Below the pieces are notes generated by a model that was not told where the DNA came from, did not search any database, and was given only the letters and a program-made list of their open reading frames with translations. From a bacterium (GTDB taxonomy: Bacteria; Chlamydiota; Chlamydiia; Chlamydiales; JAFEGQ01): a stretch of DNA of 10,373 nt. Made by a program: the position numbers and the translations under genes. The DNA is taken from assembly GCA_021809305.1 (NCBI GenBank), contig JAKBAF010000014.1, positions 1-10,373 on the forward strand. The letters run 5' to 3'. Within the stretch, counting starts at the first letter, position 1, and each line of letters opens with the position of its first letter. Of the stretch, positions 1 through 6,774 are shown one piece after another.

Positions 1-2366
1 TGGCGTGAGTAGTGGATGTCAAGCCCTAGGCTCTTTTTGTGAAGAGTCCCCTTACTATCAAGCTGGGGCGATTCAACCGTCTGTACTACATCCAAGGCGG
101 AATCTCCCCACCCTACTCCCCAAGATGTCTCTTCATACGTATAGGCAGCATGAGCCACACTCACACTCTCCACTTGATCGGCCTCTAAAAGCTCTGTCTC
201 CCAGCCCTCCGTCACTTGGCCATCTACCACAGGCTCCAACTCAACGTAGGGGCTGTTCTCCTCGGCGGACTCGGGGTCGAACTGCATAAGGCAATCATCT
301 AATCGGAGCGCTCCCTTATCACCAAGAGCACTCCATCCATTCTTCCTATTGATAATTGTCTGCGGGATAAGGGGGACGATGATACTCGTAACCCCCTGTT
401 GTCTCCTGTGCCCATGCATCAGCAAGGCAAGCTGCGCGATCGATTCGTCGCTGTAACCTCTCTCGACCTCACCCATTAATCGCTCCAGCCGCTCTACCCA
501 ATCACTTAGCGAAGTTGATGGGCTGAATCCGTTGCGGAGGCAGTGCTTAAATTCATCTTTGCAGATATTAAAGGGTTCAAATAGCCATGCATACTGCTGA
601 GCTCTCTGCGATTCCGGGTTGTCCTCGTAATTATCCCAAGCCTTCTTGATGGGCTTTAGTTGCAACTTAATTCTTTTAAGCCGGTCCCTGAGCTCATCTA
701 GTGCCCCCTCTGGCGCAGCCGTTTTATCAGCATTAAGAGCGACCGCAAGAGCTTTGGGAAATTCGAAGACAAGCGAGCTCATACGCGCTCGTGCCATGTT
801 AAGAAAGGAGGGCTCTTTAAAATCGGATGGTCTATCGGGGACCCCTAACCAGTAGGAGATCACCTCATGAGAAAGGCGACGCATCGCCCCACCTGTGATC
901 TTCTCTTCCTGGCACTCCTCTGCAAGCTTGATGAGGGCCTCTCCCCACAGCCGGAAGCGTCGCAAACGGAGCGTTGTCATCTCTGCCATACCACCCGCCT
1001 CAGATCGCCATGCCTCTAAGGGGCCTGCGAGCCAGCCAAGAGCTTGACTCTCTACCTTTGCGTGCGGAATAAGCTCACCTATTGCTCCTGAGATCCCATC
1101 GATCAAGCGAGACTCCTCCTCTCGATCAATTGAGGAGTCATCAAACTCCAAGCTTCCCATAAGCTGGTTAGCGGCTGATCGCAGGGTGGTCCGAGCAAGA
1201 GAGAGAGTCTCCTCATCGATCTGCTCCCTTCCAAGCTGGGAAACAAGCTCCAAAAAGAGGTCGTTAAGACGGTTATGGGCCGCCAATCTATCCGCTGTCT
1301 CTCTGCCTGATGCAACGGGTGCGATAAGATCTAAGTAGTCATAGAACCAGAGTTTTGCTGTCTTCACAAGACCATACCCCTCGGCAAGAATCGCACGGCG
1401 GGCCGCTCGCATTTGCATCTCCTCTTCGGAATAGTATCGATGCTCCAGCTTGGACCAACCACCGCTCGTAACCCGAGGCTCAACAGGAATCAATCGATGG
1501 CCAAGCGCTAAGTAGAAATCTGTTTCGCTCTGGCCAAGGCCCAACTCATCTCTTTGATTGCGAAAGGAGCGTCGTTCATGCGCCTGATGATCTATCTTTC
1601 TGTGCCTCATCTCGAAGAAGGGAAGATTATTTCCCGAAACATCGAAGGAGATCTGCTCAATTTCCCTTGGGAAGCCCTCTCTAATGCACTCAGGAAGGGA
1701 GAGAGCTCCCTTCTCATCACGGACCACTTGCGCAAGCTCCGGAAGAGGAGGTGGAGGAGTGGGGGCGGGTCGTTCTTGGAGCGAGTCATCTACAGACAAA
1801 AGAAAACTATCCAGCACGAGTTTGATCGCTGGATCATCCCCAATACTTCCTTGCGTGCTCATCTCTTGCGCCTCAGCGTCGCCTGAGTTAAGACTCGAGA
1901 GTGGAGTCTTTAGCGGAGGGCATAGGTGGGAGTTATCTTGTGGAGGGTTTAAGGGGTTGTCCGGTAGAGCGCTATTCGATAAAGCAATCGCGTGAGAGCC
2001 TAAGAGAGGGGTGGGCGAGGGCGGCGTTCCGGGTGGTGAGACCGACGATGTTATCGGTGTTATAGGCCTTGCTGGCGGTTTGGTCTCAGGAAGTGGTGGA
2101 AGTTGATGGCTCCCTTTTAGCAGTATTTTAGCCGCCCATGCCGCAACACCGACCTGTGAGAGAAGGGCCGCGCCTTGGAGAGATCGCACCCCAATTGGAG
2201 AGGGGGGTCGATATTTTTTGATGATAAAAGCAAGAGAGAGGACGAGTCCTGCCTCAACAATCAAGAGAGGGAGCCACCTTTTGCATTCAGATGGTGGCTG
2301 GGGTTGCGGAGATAAGCCCGCGATTGGTTGGGCTGCCGGGTGTACCTGTCCTGCTGCTTCAGACAT
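1..2366 (-). CDS. Large two-TM hypothetical protein, paralog of the 2481-4691 product (3' end outside window)
   Basis: Reading the minus strand from the ATG at 2366-2364, the frame stays open for 788 codons to the window edge, so the gene is 3'-partial. Its last visible residues (SLGLDIHYSR) align with residues about 703-712 of the 736-aa neighbour, so about 25 residues are probably missing and the full length is near 812 aa. Order: Pro/Gln-rich start; hydrophobic segment 31-49 (WLPLLIVEAGLVLSLAFII region); a second at about 66-84 (ALLSQVGVAAWAAKILL); a Pro/Ser/Thr-rich linker longer than in the paralog; then a long conserved domain with GLGQSETDFYL, LMGSLEFDD, RRLSHEVISYWLG, GYSDESI and VPLIPQT blocks. 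A GGAGA Shine-Dalgarno lies 7 nt before the start. The family is not recognised. The two close hydrophobic segments near the N-terminus recall chlamydial inclusion-membrane or other membrane-inserted effectors, but this is only a topological resemblance. Confidence is high that it is coding, low for any function. Confidence 0.85.
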   Translation of the reverse strand, partial: MSEAAGQVHPAAQPIAGLSPQPQPPSECKRWLPLLIVEAGLVLSLAFIIKKYRPPSPIGVRSLQGAALLSQVGVAAWAAKILLKGSHQLPPLPETKPPARPITPITSSVSPPGTPPSPTPLLGSHAIALSNSALPDNPLNPPQDNSHLCPPLKTPLSSLNSGDAEAQEMSTQGSIGDDPAIKLVLDSFLLSVDDSLQERPAPTPPPPLPELAQVVRDEKGALSLPECIREGFPREIEQISFDVSGNNLPFFEMRHRKIDHQAHERRSFRNQRDELGLGQSETDFYLALGHRLIPVEPRVTSGGWSKLEHRYYSEEEMQMRAARRAILAEGYGLVKTAKLWFYDYLDLIAPVASGRETADRLAAHNRLNDLFLELVSQLGREQIDEETLSLARTTLRSAANQLMGSLEFDDSSIDREEESRLIDGISGAIGELIPHAKVESQALGWLAGPLEAWRSEAGGMAEMTTLRLRRFRLWGEALIKLAEECQEEKITGGAMRRLSHEVISYWLGVPDRPSDFKEPSFLNMARARMSSLVFEFPKALAVALNADKTAAPEGALDELRDRLKRIKLQLKPIKKAWDNYEDNPESQRAQQYAWLFEPFNICKDEFKHCLRNGFSPSTSLSDWVERLERLMGEVERGYSDESIAQLALLMHGHRRQQGVTSIIVPLIPQTIINRKNGWSALGDKGALRLDDCLMQFDPESAEENSPYVELEPVVDGQVTEGWETELLEADQVESVSVAHAAYTYEETSWGVGWGDSALDVVQTVESPQLDSKGTLHKKSLGLDIHYSR

Positions 2367-2426
2367 TCCTTATCTCCGCTTGAATCAAATCTGCCTCATG
2401 TTATACTAATCCGACATTTTTGACAA
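2367..2426 (-). promoter_or_regulatory. Putative promoter and leader of the downstream paralog
   Basis: On the minus strand a TTGTCA box (plus-strand positions 2426-2421) is followed, after a short 15-nt spacer, by TATAAC (2405-2400). A GGAGATAAGGA purine stretch then abuts the ATG at 2366. The block ATGTCGGATTAG between the boxes recurs almost unchanged upstream of the other paralog (4745-4730). The Shine-Dalgarno is convincing. The promoter is a prediction, because the spacer is shorter than the usual 16-18 nt. Confidence 0.4.
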
Positions 2427-2444
2427 TAAATAATACTAAACCAC

Positions 2445-2473
2445 CTCTTCAATATGAAAAGCTAGTTGAAGAG
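2445..2473 (-). terminator. Hairpin just after the 736-aa gene, possible terminator
   Basis: CTCTTCAA (2445-2452) and TTGAAGAG (2466-2473) are a perfect 8-bp inverted repeat with a 13-nt loop, starting 7 nt beyond the stop codon of the 2481-4691 gene. On the minus strand it is followed by GGTGGTTTAG and an AT-rich stretch, not by a clean U-run. It is therefore a weak terminator or a 3'-end processing/stability hairpin between the two tandem genes. Confidence 0.4.
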
Positions 2474-2480
2474 TAGGGGT

Positions 2481-4691
2481 CTACAGTCCCCTATCTCTCA
2501 TAAGGAATTCGACCTCTAATCTGGAGCGGGCGCAGGCTAAATCTTGCACCGTCATCCTGAGATATTGGATGGATAGCCCTAAGTTCACAGGACGAAGAGA
2601 AGGCTCCTCATCATTAAGCCCAAGTGGAGCATCCCCCTTCATTACTTCGTAGGCAGAATTGGCTCCCCTTCTCCTTCCCGCATAAGTAAAGAGAGTAGAG
2701 GCCACACTTACATTTCTTGGTTTCTCAGCCTCTAAATGGAGGACCTCAGAGCCCTCTTCCGGCATCTCACCATCAACTAAAATTTTTGATGGCATAACAG
2801 CCCCTTTGCCATCACTTCTGTACTGAAGACGGCCCGGCTGCAATCTAAGGGATGTGTGATCGCTAAAGGAGCTCGACCCATGCTTCTTGCTATTGACCAT
2901 TGTCTGCGGAATAAGGGGAACCACCGTGTCCGAGATCTTCTCAGATCCAGAGTGCCTATGAATAAGAGCGGCGACCCTCACAATCGACTCATCTGAGTAG
3001 CCAGCTTCAGTTTCATCAATCAAGTGCTCTAGCTCTCCTCCCCAATATACAAGCAAGCGGGAGGGTTCGCGCTCCTCTATGTAGCACCTCTCAACTTCGG
3101 TCTTCCAGATTTTGAGAGGTTCGATAAGCCATCGGTAGCGGGAAGATCTTTCAGCATCGCCCAAAAAACCCCTCAACTTCTCCTCAATCCTGAATACTGC
3201 GCTTCTTGGAATACTCGATGGGGCACCGGCTTCTATATCCCCTCGATTGGATGCGAGGATATCCTCGAGCGCTGAGGGGAACGCATCCGTAACCAAATGC
3301 ATATGGTTTCTCGCCAATCTGAGAAAGGCGGGATCCATGAAATTGGGATGCTCCGATCTTCCCATCCAGTAGGAGATGACCTCATGTGCGAGACGCCGCA
3401 TCACGCCTCCTGCGACCTTGTCATTACGACCCCCTTCAATAAGCTGAGAAAGCGCCTCTCCCCATAGACGAAGGCGCTGTAAACGCAGCGTTGTGAATCC
3501 CTCCACTTCACTAGACTCCAGAAGCCACGCATCAACTGGCCCTTCAAGCCATTCAAGAGCTGAATTGCCTTGTCCGCCATGAAGTGTAAACTCCTCCATT
3601 TCACGACGCATCTCACTAATCAGGTGATATTCGTTTTGAACATCAATTGAGAGGTCGTCAAACTCCAAGCTGCCCATAAGCCGGTCAGCGGCGGTTTTTA
3701 GAGTGCTTCCAGCTGCCTCGAGCGCCTCTTGGCTGAGCTCCTCCTGGCTAAGCTGAGCGACGCATTCCAAGAATGCGGCATTAAGGCTAGCGTGAGCGGC
3801 TAATTTGCCCTGTGTATCGATGTCGGAAGCTACAGAGGCTGTATAATCTACATAGTTATACAACCACATCTTTGCCGTCTTCAAAAGGCCGTAGGCCTCA
3901 AGCAGCATCGCACGAAGGGCCTCCTGTCTTGCCTCATCTCTGGCTGAATAGGTTTGCGAATCAGCTTTTGTGATCCGAGGCTCTAAAACCAGTAATCGAT
4001 GACCCAGCTCTAAGTAGAAATCCGTTTCGCTTTGACCAAGACCTAACGCCTCTCTACGAGCACAGAAATCGGGGGTATCCCTCCTGGTGTCCATTCTAGA
4101 GAAGAAGGGAATCTGTTCGTTGCGAACCTCTGAAGAGATCTGTGGAATCCCTCTTGGAAAACCATTTAAAATGCTAAGTGGAAGGCGAAGTGCACCATTA
4201 TCACTATAAGCACTTTTTACCTGAGCTGGAAGAGGTAAAAGAGGCGGCAGCTTCCGGACAGCAGGCTTCGGCCCGTTATTCTTCGCATTTTCATTTGGAC
4301 CTACTACATCCGATAGACCCATAGGTGTTACTCCCGAAGAGCCAGAACCAGAAGGTGGCTCCCAAGATTGGGTTCCAGATGTTGTGGCCGCTCTTGTTGG
4401 CGGCGCTCCCCTATCAGATTGAGTAGGGGGACTTCCATCTTTTAAAACGATTTTTGAGGCAGCCCATCCAGCGACACCGACCTGTGAAAGGGCCATTCCG
4501 CCCTTGACCCATTTCGCTGCAAAGGGAGATGCAAGCCGATGCCTGGCAACGAGTACAAAGGAGAGCATGAACCCCGTCTCAATGATCAAAAGAGGCAGCC
4601 ACTTCTTACAGAGGGAAGGTTGCTCTGGAAGGGGGCGGACGCTGCTAGAGGAAGACTGATTGGATGAACCCGAAGGCGCGACTTCTGACAT
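2481..4691 (-). CDS. Large two-TM hypothetical protein, complete upstream paralog (736 aa)
   Basis: The ATG at 4691-4689 is preceded by GGAGAG at good spacing. N-terminal residues 1-30 are Ser/Pro-rich with no typical cleavable signal. Hydrophobic segments lie at about 31-49 (WLPLLIIETGFMLSFVLVA) and 64-83 (GGMALSQVGVAGWAASKIVL), separated by a basic stretch, giving a likely hairpin in a membrane. Residues 84-155 are a Pro/Ser/Gly linker of low complexity. From about 160 to the C-terminus there is a charged, Leu-rich, probably helical domain. Blocks shared with the downstream paralog include GLGQSETDFYL (217-227), LMGSLEFDD (338-346), HEVISYW (436-442), GYSDESI (564-570) and VPLIPQT (591-597). 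I do not recognise the family and see no catalytic motif. The strong block conservation against a diverged linker indicates that both copies are under selection. A type III effector or inclusion-membrane-like role is possible in this lineage but unproven. Confidence 0.9.
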   Translation of the reverse strand: MSEVAPSGSSNQSSSSSVRPLPEQPSLCKKWLPLLIIETGFMLSFVLVARHRLASPFAAKWVKGGMALSQVGVAGWAASKIVLKDGSPPTQSDRGAPPTRAATTSGTQSWEPPSGSGSSGVTPMGLSDVVGPNENAKNNGPKPAVRKLPPLLPLPAQVKSAYSDNGALRLPLSILNGFPRGIPQISSEVRNEQIPFFSRMDTRRDTPDFCARREALGLGQSETDFYLELGHRLLVLEPRITKADSQTYSARDEARQEALRAMLLEAYGLLKTAKMWLYNYVDYTASVASDIDTQGKLAAHASLNAAFLECVAQLSQEELSQEALEAAGSTLKTAADRLMGSLEFDDLSIDVQNEYHLISEMRREMEEFTLHGGQGNSALEWLEGPVDAWLLESSEVEGFTTLRLQRLRLWGEALSQLIEGGRNDKVAGGVMRRLAHEVISYWMGRSEHPNFMDPAFLRLARNHMHLVTDAFPSALEDILASNRGDIEAGAPSSIPRSAVFRIEEKLRGFLGDAERSSRYRWLIEPLKIWKTEVERCYIEEREPSRLLVYWGGELEHLIDETEAGYSDESIVRVAALIHRHSGSEKISDTVVPLIPQTMVNSKKHGSSSFSDHTSLRLQPGRLQYRSDGKGAVMPSKILVDGEMPEEGSEVLHLEAEKPRNVSVASTLFTYAGRRRGANSAYEVMKGDAPLGLNDEEPSLRPVNLGLSIQYLRMTVQDLACARSRLEVEFLMRDRGL

Positions 4692-4759
4692 TTTACTCTC
4701 CGATTAAATCAATTTGCTTATACTATAAACTGATCTGACATTTTTTTCGAGAAAAAAAA
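4692..4759 (-). promoter_or_regulatory. Putative promoter/leader of the 736-aa gene, sharing a block with its paralog
   Basis: The minus-strand leader contains GGAGAG before the ATG, a GTATAAG (-10-like, 4723-4717) and, upstream, AAAAATGTCAGATCAG (4745-4730). That last block matches the sequence before the other paralog (2421-2406) at 14 of 16 positions. A T7-CGAG-A8 inverted repeat (4741-4759) abuts the block and could bend or form a small hairpin. No clear -35 hexamer was found, so the exact promoter is uncertain. The conservation itself is directly visible. Confidence 0.4.
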
Positions 4760-4867
4760 GATTCAAGCGATTACAGCACCAAGAGCTTTTCGCTCACTCG
4801 AAAAAATTCCCTATTTACGCCTCTCAAAAGAAGTGGTAGGATTCAACAAACAAGCAGTGAGGCTTCC

Positions 4868-5053
4868 ATGAAATTCACCGCCGCCTTCACTAAGTTCTTT
4901 CGGGCCTTAGCCCAACTTCAACGAGGCCGTAGAGCCGATACGGGAGGTGATGGGGATGGGGTACCGAAAGAGGAGAGGGCACCAAATCAAAAAAAGCCAG
5001 CTCCTCCGCCCAAAAAGCCCCCCTCCCCCGGGCAACCCCCATCTAGCCATTGA
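4868..5053 (+). CDS. Small basic, proline-rich ORF (61 aa), doubtful
   Basis: An ATG follows GTGAGG at a 6-nt spacing and opens a 61-codon frame. The first 22 residues are an amphipathic basic stretch (MKFTAAFTKFFRALAQLQRG), then a Gly/Asp segment, and the tail is lysine/proline-rich (KKPAPPPKKPPSP). It lies in the same direction as mlaE, ending about 70 nt before it. I do not recognise it. The acceptable ribosome-binding site and amphipathic start favour a real small protein. The length, low-complexity tail and lack of known relatives argue against. It could also be untranslated leader of the mla operon. Confidence 0.35.
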   Translation: MKFTAAFTKFFRALAQLQRGRRADTGGDGDGVPKEERAPNQKKPAPPPKKPPSPGQPPSSH

Positions 5054-5060
5054 AAGCGAA

Positions 5061-5100
5061 TAGCCGCACCTTCCTTGGAAGAGAGAATGGTGGTAGGCTA
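5061..5100 (+). other. Imperfect hairpin just upstream of mlaE
   Basis: TAGCC (5061-5065) pairs with GGCTA (5096-5100), and CACC (5067-5070) can pair with GGTG (5089-5092). A small inner CTTCC/GGAAG hairpin lies at 5070-5081. No U-run follows, so it is not a normal terminator. It ends 10 nt before the mlaE Shine-Dalgarno (AGGAGG, 5110-5115) and might influence mlaE translation or mark a processing site. Confidence 0.25.
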
Positions 5101-5126
5101 CGGATGAGCAGGAGGTTTAAGGGTTT

Positions 5127-5930
5127 GTGGCAGCGCGCATAATTCATGGCTACTACATTAGTTTTATCGCTGTTCTCGCGGCCATGGGGATGTACTCGCG
5201 TCTCATTTGGGACGTTATGGTGGTCTCACTCGTTCGGCCACCTCGTTGGGGGTTGATTCGCGAGCAACTCTACAATATCGGGGTCTTATCGCTCCCGGTC
5301 GTTGCGATAACTGGAATTTCAACAGGGCTTATTTTGGCAACGCAGTCCTACTTTCAGCTTGTGGACCTTGGCATGGTCGGTGCAACAGGGCTGCTTGTCG
5401 GTAAGTCGATGGTCACAGAGCTTGGACCCATTTTGACAGCTGTCATGGTGACAGGTCGTGTCGGGGCTGCGATGTGCGCCGAGCTTGGTACCATGCAGGT
5501 CTCTGAGCAGGTCGATGCGCTCCGCTCAATGTCTGTGAATCCGTTGCGCTATCTTGTGGCACCCCGCTTTATTGCAGGGACACTTATGCTGCCACCTCTC
5601 ACCATCTTTAGCATGGCAATGGGCATTGTGGGAGGTTATATCATTTCCGTCTTCTTCTTCCACATCTCCTCTGTCACCTATCTCGATCCCATGCCACAAC
5701 ACATTAGCCGATTTGATCTGAGCTCTGGTATCATCAAGTCCTTTTGCTTTGGAATCATCATTGTGACAATCTCGTGCTATAAAGGGCTGACAACGCGCGG
5801 CGGAGCGGCAGGTGTGGGGAGAGCCACCACTACAAGCGTCGTCATTTGCTATTCGGTAATCCTCTTTACAAATTTTATTCTGAATCTACTCTTAAACCTC
5901 CTCCATCGGCAGTTTTTTCCATGGCTATGA
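5127..5930 (+). CDS. mlaE: Phospholipid ABC transporter permease MlaE
   Basis: This 267-aa inner-membrane protein (E. coli MlaE is about 260 aa) is the permease of the MlaFEDB-type complex, which moves phospholipids between the inner membrane and the MCE protein. The family signature EQVDALRSMSVNPLRYLVAP lies at about residues 127-146. It is preceded by the Gly-rich TELGPILTAVMVTGRVGAA segment and followed by further hydrophobic helices to the C-terminus. The start is GTG 5127, because an in-frame TAA at 5118 excludes anything earlier. The Shine-Dalgarno AGGAGG (5110-5115) is 11 nt away, slightly long. The stop overlaps the mlaF start (ATGA at 5927-5930), implying coupled translation. It heads a four-gene plus-strand operon. 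Confidence 0.93.
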   Translation: MAARIIHGYYISFIAVLAAMGMYSRLIWDVMVVSLVRPPRWGLIREQLYNIGVLSLPVVAITGISTGLILATQSYFQLVDLGMVGATGLLVGKSMVTELGPILTAVMVTGRVGAAMCAELGTMQVSEQVDALRSMSVNPLRYLVAPRFIAGTLMLPPLTIFSMAMGIVGGYIISVFFFHISSVTYLDPMPQHISRFDLSSGIIKSFCFGIIIVTISCYKGLTTRGGAAGVGRATTTSVVICYSVILFTNFILNLLLNLLHRQFFPWL

Positions 5931-6733
5931 TTGTGGCAAAGGATATCTGGAAGTCCTTTGGCAAGAAGAAGGTCTTGCAAGGCTTAAATCTCGAGGTAGA
6001 GGCGGGGGAGACCGTTGTTATCTTAGGCCGCTCTGGTGTTGGCAAGAGTGTCCTTCTCCGACAGATCATCGGTATGGACAAACCAGATAGTGGCTGGATT
6101 GAGGTTGAGGGTGTGCGGATCACCGATCTTAAAGGGGCTAAGCTCTATCGCGCCATCCGAAAGATGGGTATGCTCTTTCAAGGCTCGGCCCTCTTTGATT
6201 CGCTATCGGTTGGCGAAAACACAGCCTTCTATCTTAGGCAGCATGGGGACCCAAAGACACATAAGCCACTTCCTGCAAATGAGATCAAGGCACGCGTGGC
6301 CGAAGCTCTCGAGATGGTCGATTTAAAGGGAACCGAGGAGCTCGCTCCCTCCTCCCTCTCCGGCGGTATGCGCAAACGGGCAGCACTTGCAAGACTCATC
6401 GTCTATCGTCCCGAAGTTCTCCTCTACGATGAGCCCACAACAGGCCTTGACCCCATTACAGCGCAGCACATCAATCGACTCATTGCACACACCCAAAAGG
6501 CGCTTAAGGCTACAAGCATCGTTGTCACCCACGATCTTGTCTCAGCACTTGCTGTCGGCGACAGGCTCGCTCTGCATGATGAGGGGCAGATCAGTGTGAT
6601 TGCCGATCCAAAGAGCTTTATGAAAAATGACCATCCAGTTATTCGTGAGTTCATTAAGAATGCGAGCTTTAACCACGATTTGGACGCTCTGATGCATGTT
6701 CCCTATCCTGCTGAGGCTGGAGCGACATCATGA
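5927..6733 (+). CDS. mlaF: Phospholipid ABC transporter ATPase MlaF
   Basis: This cytoplasmic ATPase powers the Mla transporter together with the MlaE dimer. From the ATG at 5927 it is 268 aa. Walker A is GRSGVGKS (residues 34-41), the ABC signature LSGGMRKR is near 144-151, Walker B with the D-loop (VLLYDEPTTGLDP) is near 164, and the switch histidine is in VVTHD near 202. The LSGGMRKR/AALAR and TTGLDPI wording is typical of the Mla/Ttg2A subfamily. The start at 5927 forms an ATGA overlap with the mlaE stop. An in-frame ATG two codons earlier (5921) is equally possible, and neither has a clear Shine-Dalgarno, so re-initiation after mlaE is likely. The C-terminal tail past the ABC core is short. 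Confidence 0.95.
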   Translation: MIVAKDIWKSFGKKKVLQGLNLEVEAGETVVILGRSGVGKSVLLRQIIGMDKPDSGWIEVEGVRITDLKGAKLYRAIRKMGMLFQGSALFDSLSVGENTAFYLRQHGDPKTHKPLPANEIKARVAEALEMVDLKGTEELAPSSLSGGMRKRAALARLIVYRPEVLLYDEPTTGLDPITAQHINRLIAHTQKALKATSIVVTHDLVSALAVGDRLALHDEGQISVIADPKSFMKNDHPVIREFIKNASFNHDLDALMHVPYPAEAGATS

Positions 6734-6774
6734 ACCTAACCCTTTGGTTACAGCGCAATAAGGCGGATAACTGA
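6730..6774 (+). other. 14-codon mini-ORF bridging mlaF and mlaD
   Basis: An ATG overlapping the mlaF stop (ATGA, 6730-6733) opens MNLTLWLQRNKADN. Its own TGA (6772-6774) overlaps the mlaD ATG (TGATG). The mini-ORF therefore fills the 40-nt gap exactly, with a start-stop overlap at each end. It could carry ribosomes from mlaF to mlaD. An AAGGCGG at 6759-6765 inside it also gives mlaD its own Shine-Dalgarno, so the arrangement may be chance. Confidence 0.35.

Noticed and set aside
1554..1995. Overlapping plus-strand ORFs inside the first large gene
   Set aside because: They are opposite the conserved minus-strand frame, which aligns with its paralog throughout this stretch.
1..2366. Possibility that the first large gene is a pseudogene
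   Set aside because: Codon-by-codon reading from 2366 to 3 found no stop or frameshift, and paralog blocks stay in register; it simply runs off the window.
4741..4759. T7-CGAG-A8 inverted repeat as a terminator
   Set aside because: The stem is made only of A-T pairs and lies upstream, not downstream, of the minus-strand gene; more likely an AT tract near a promoter.
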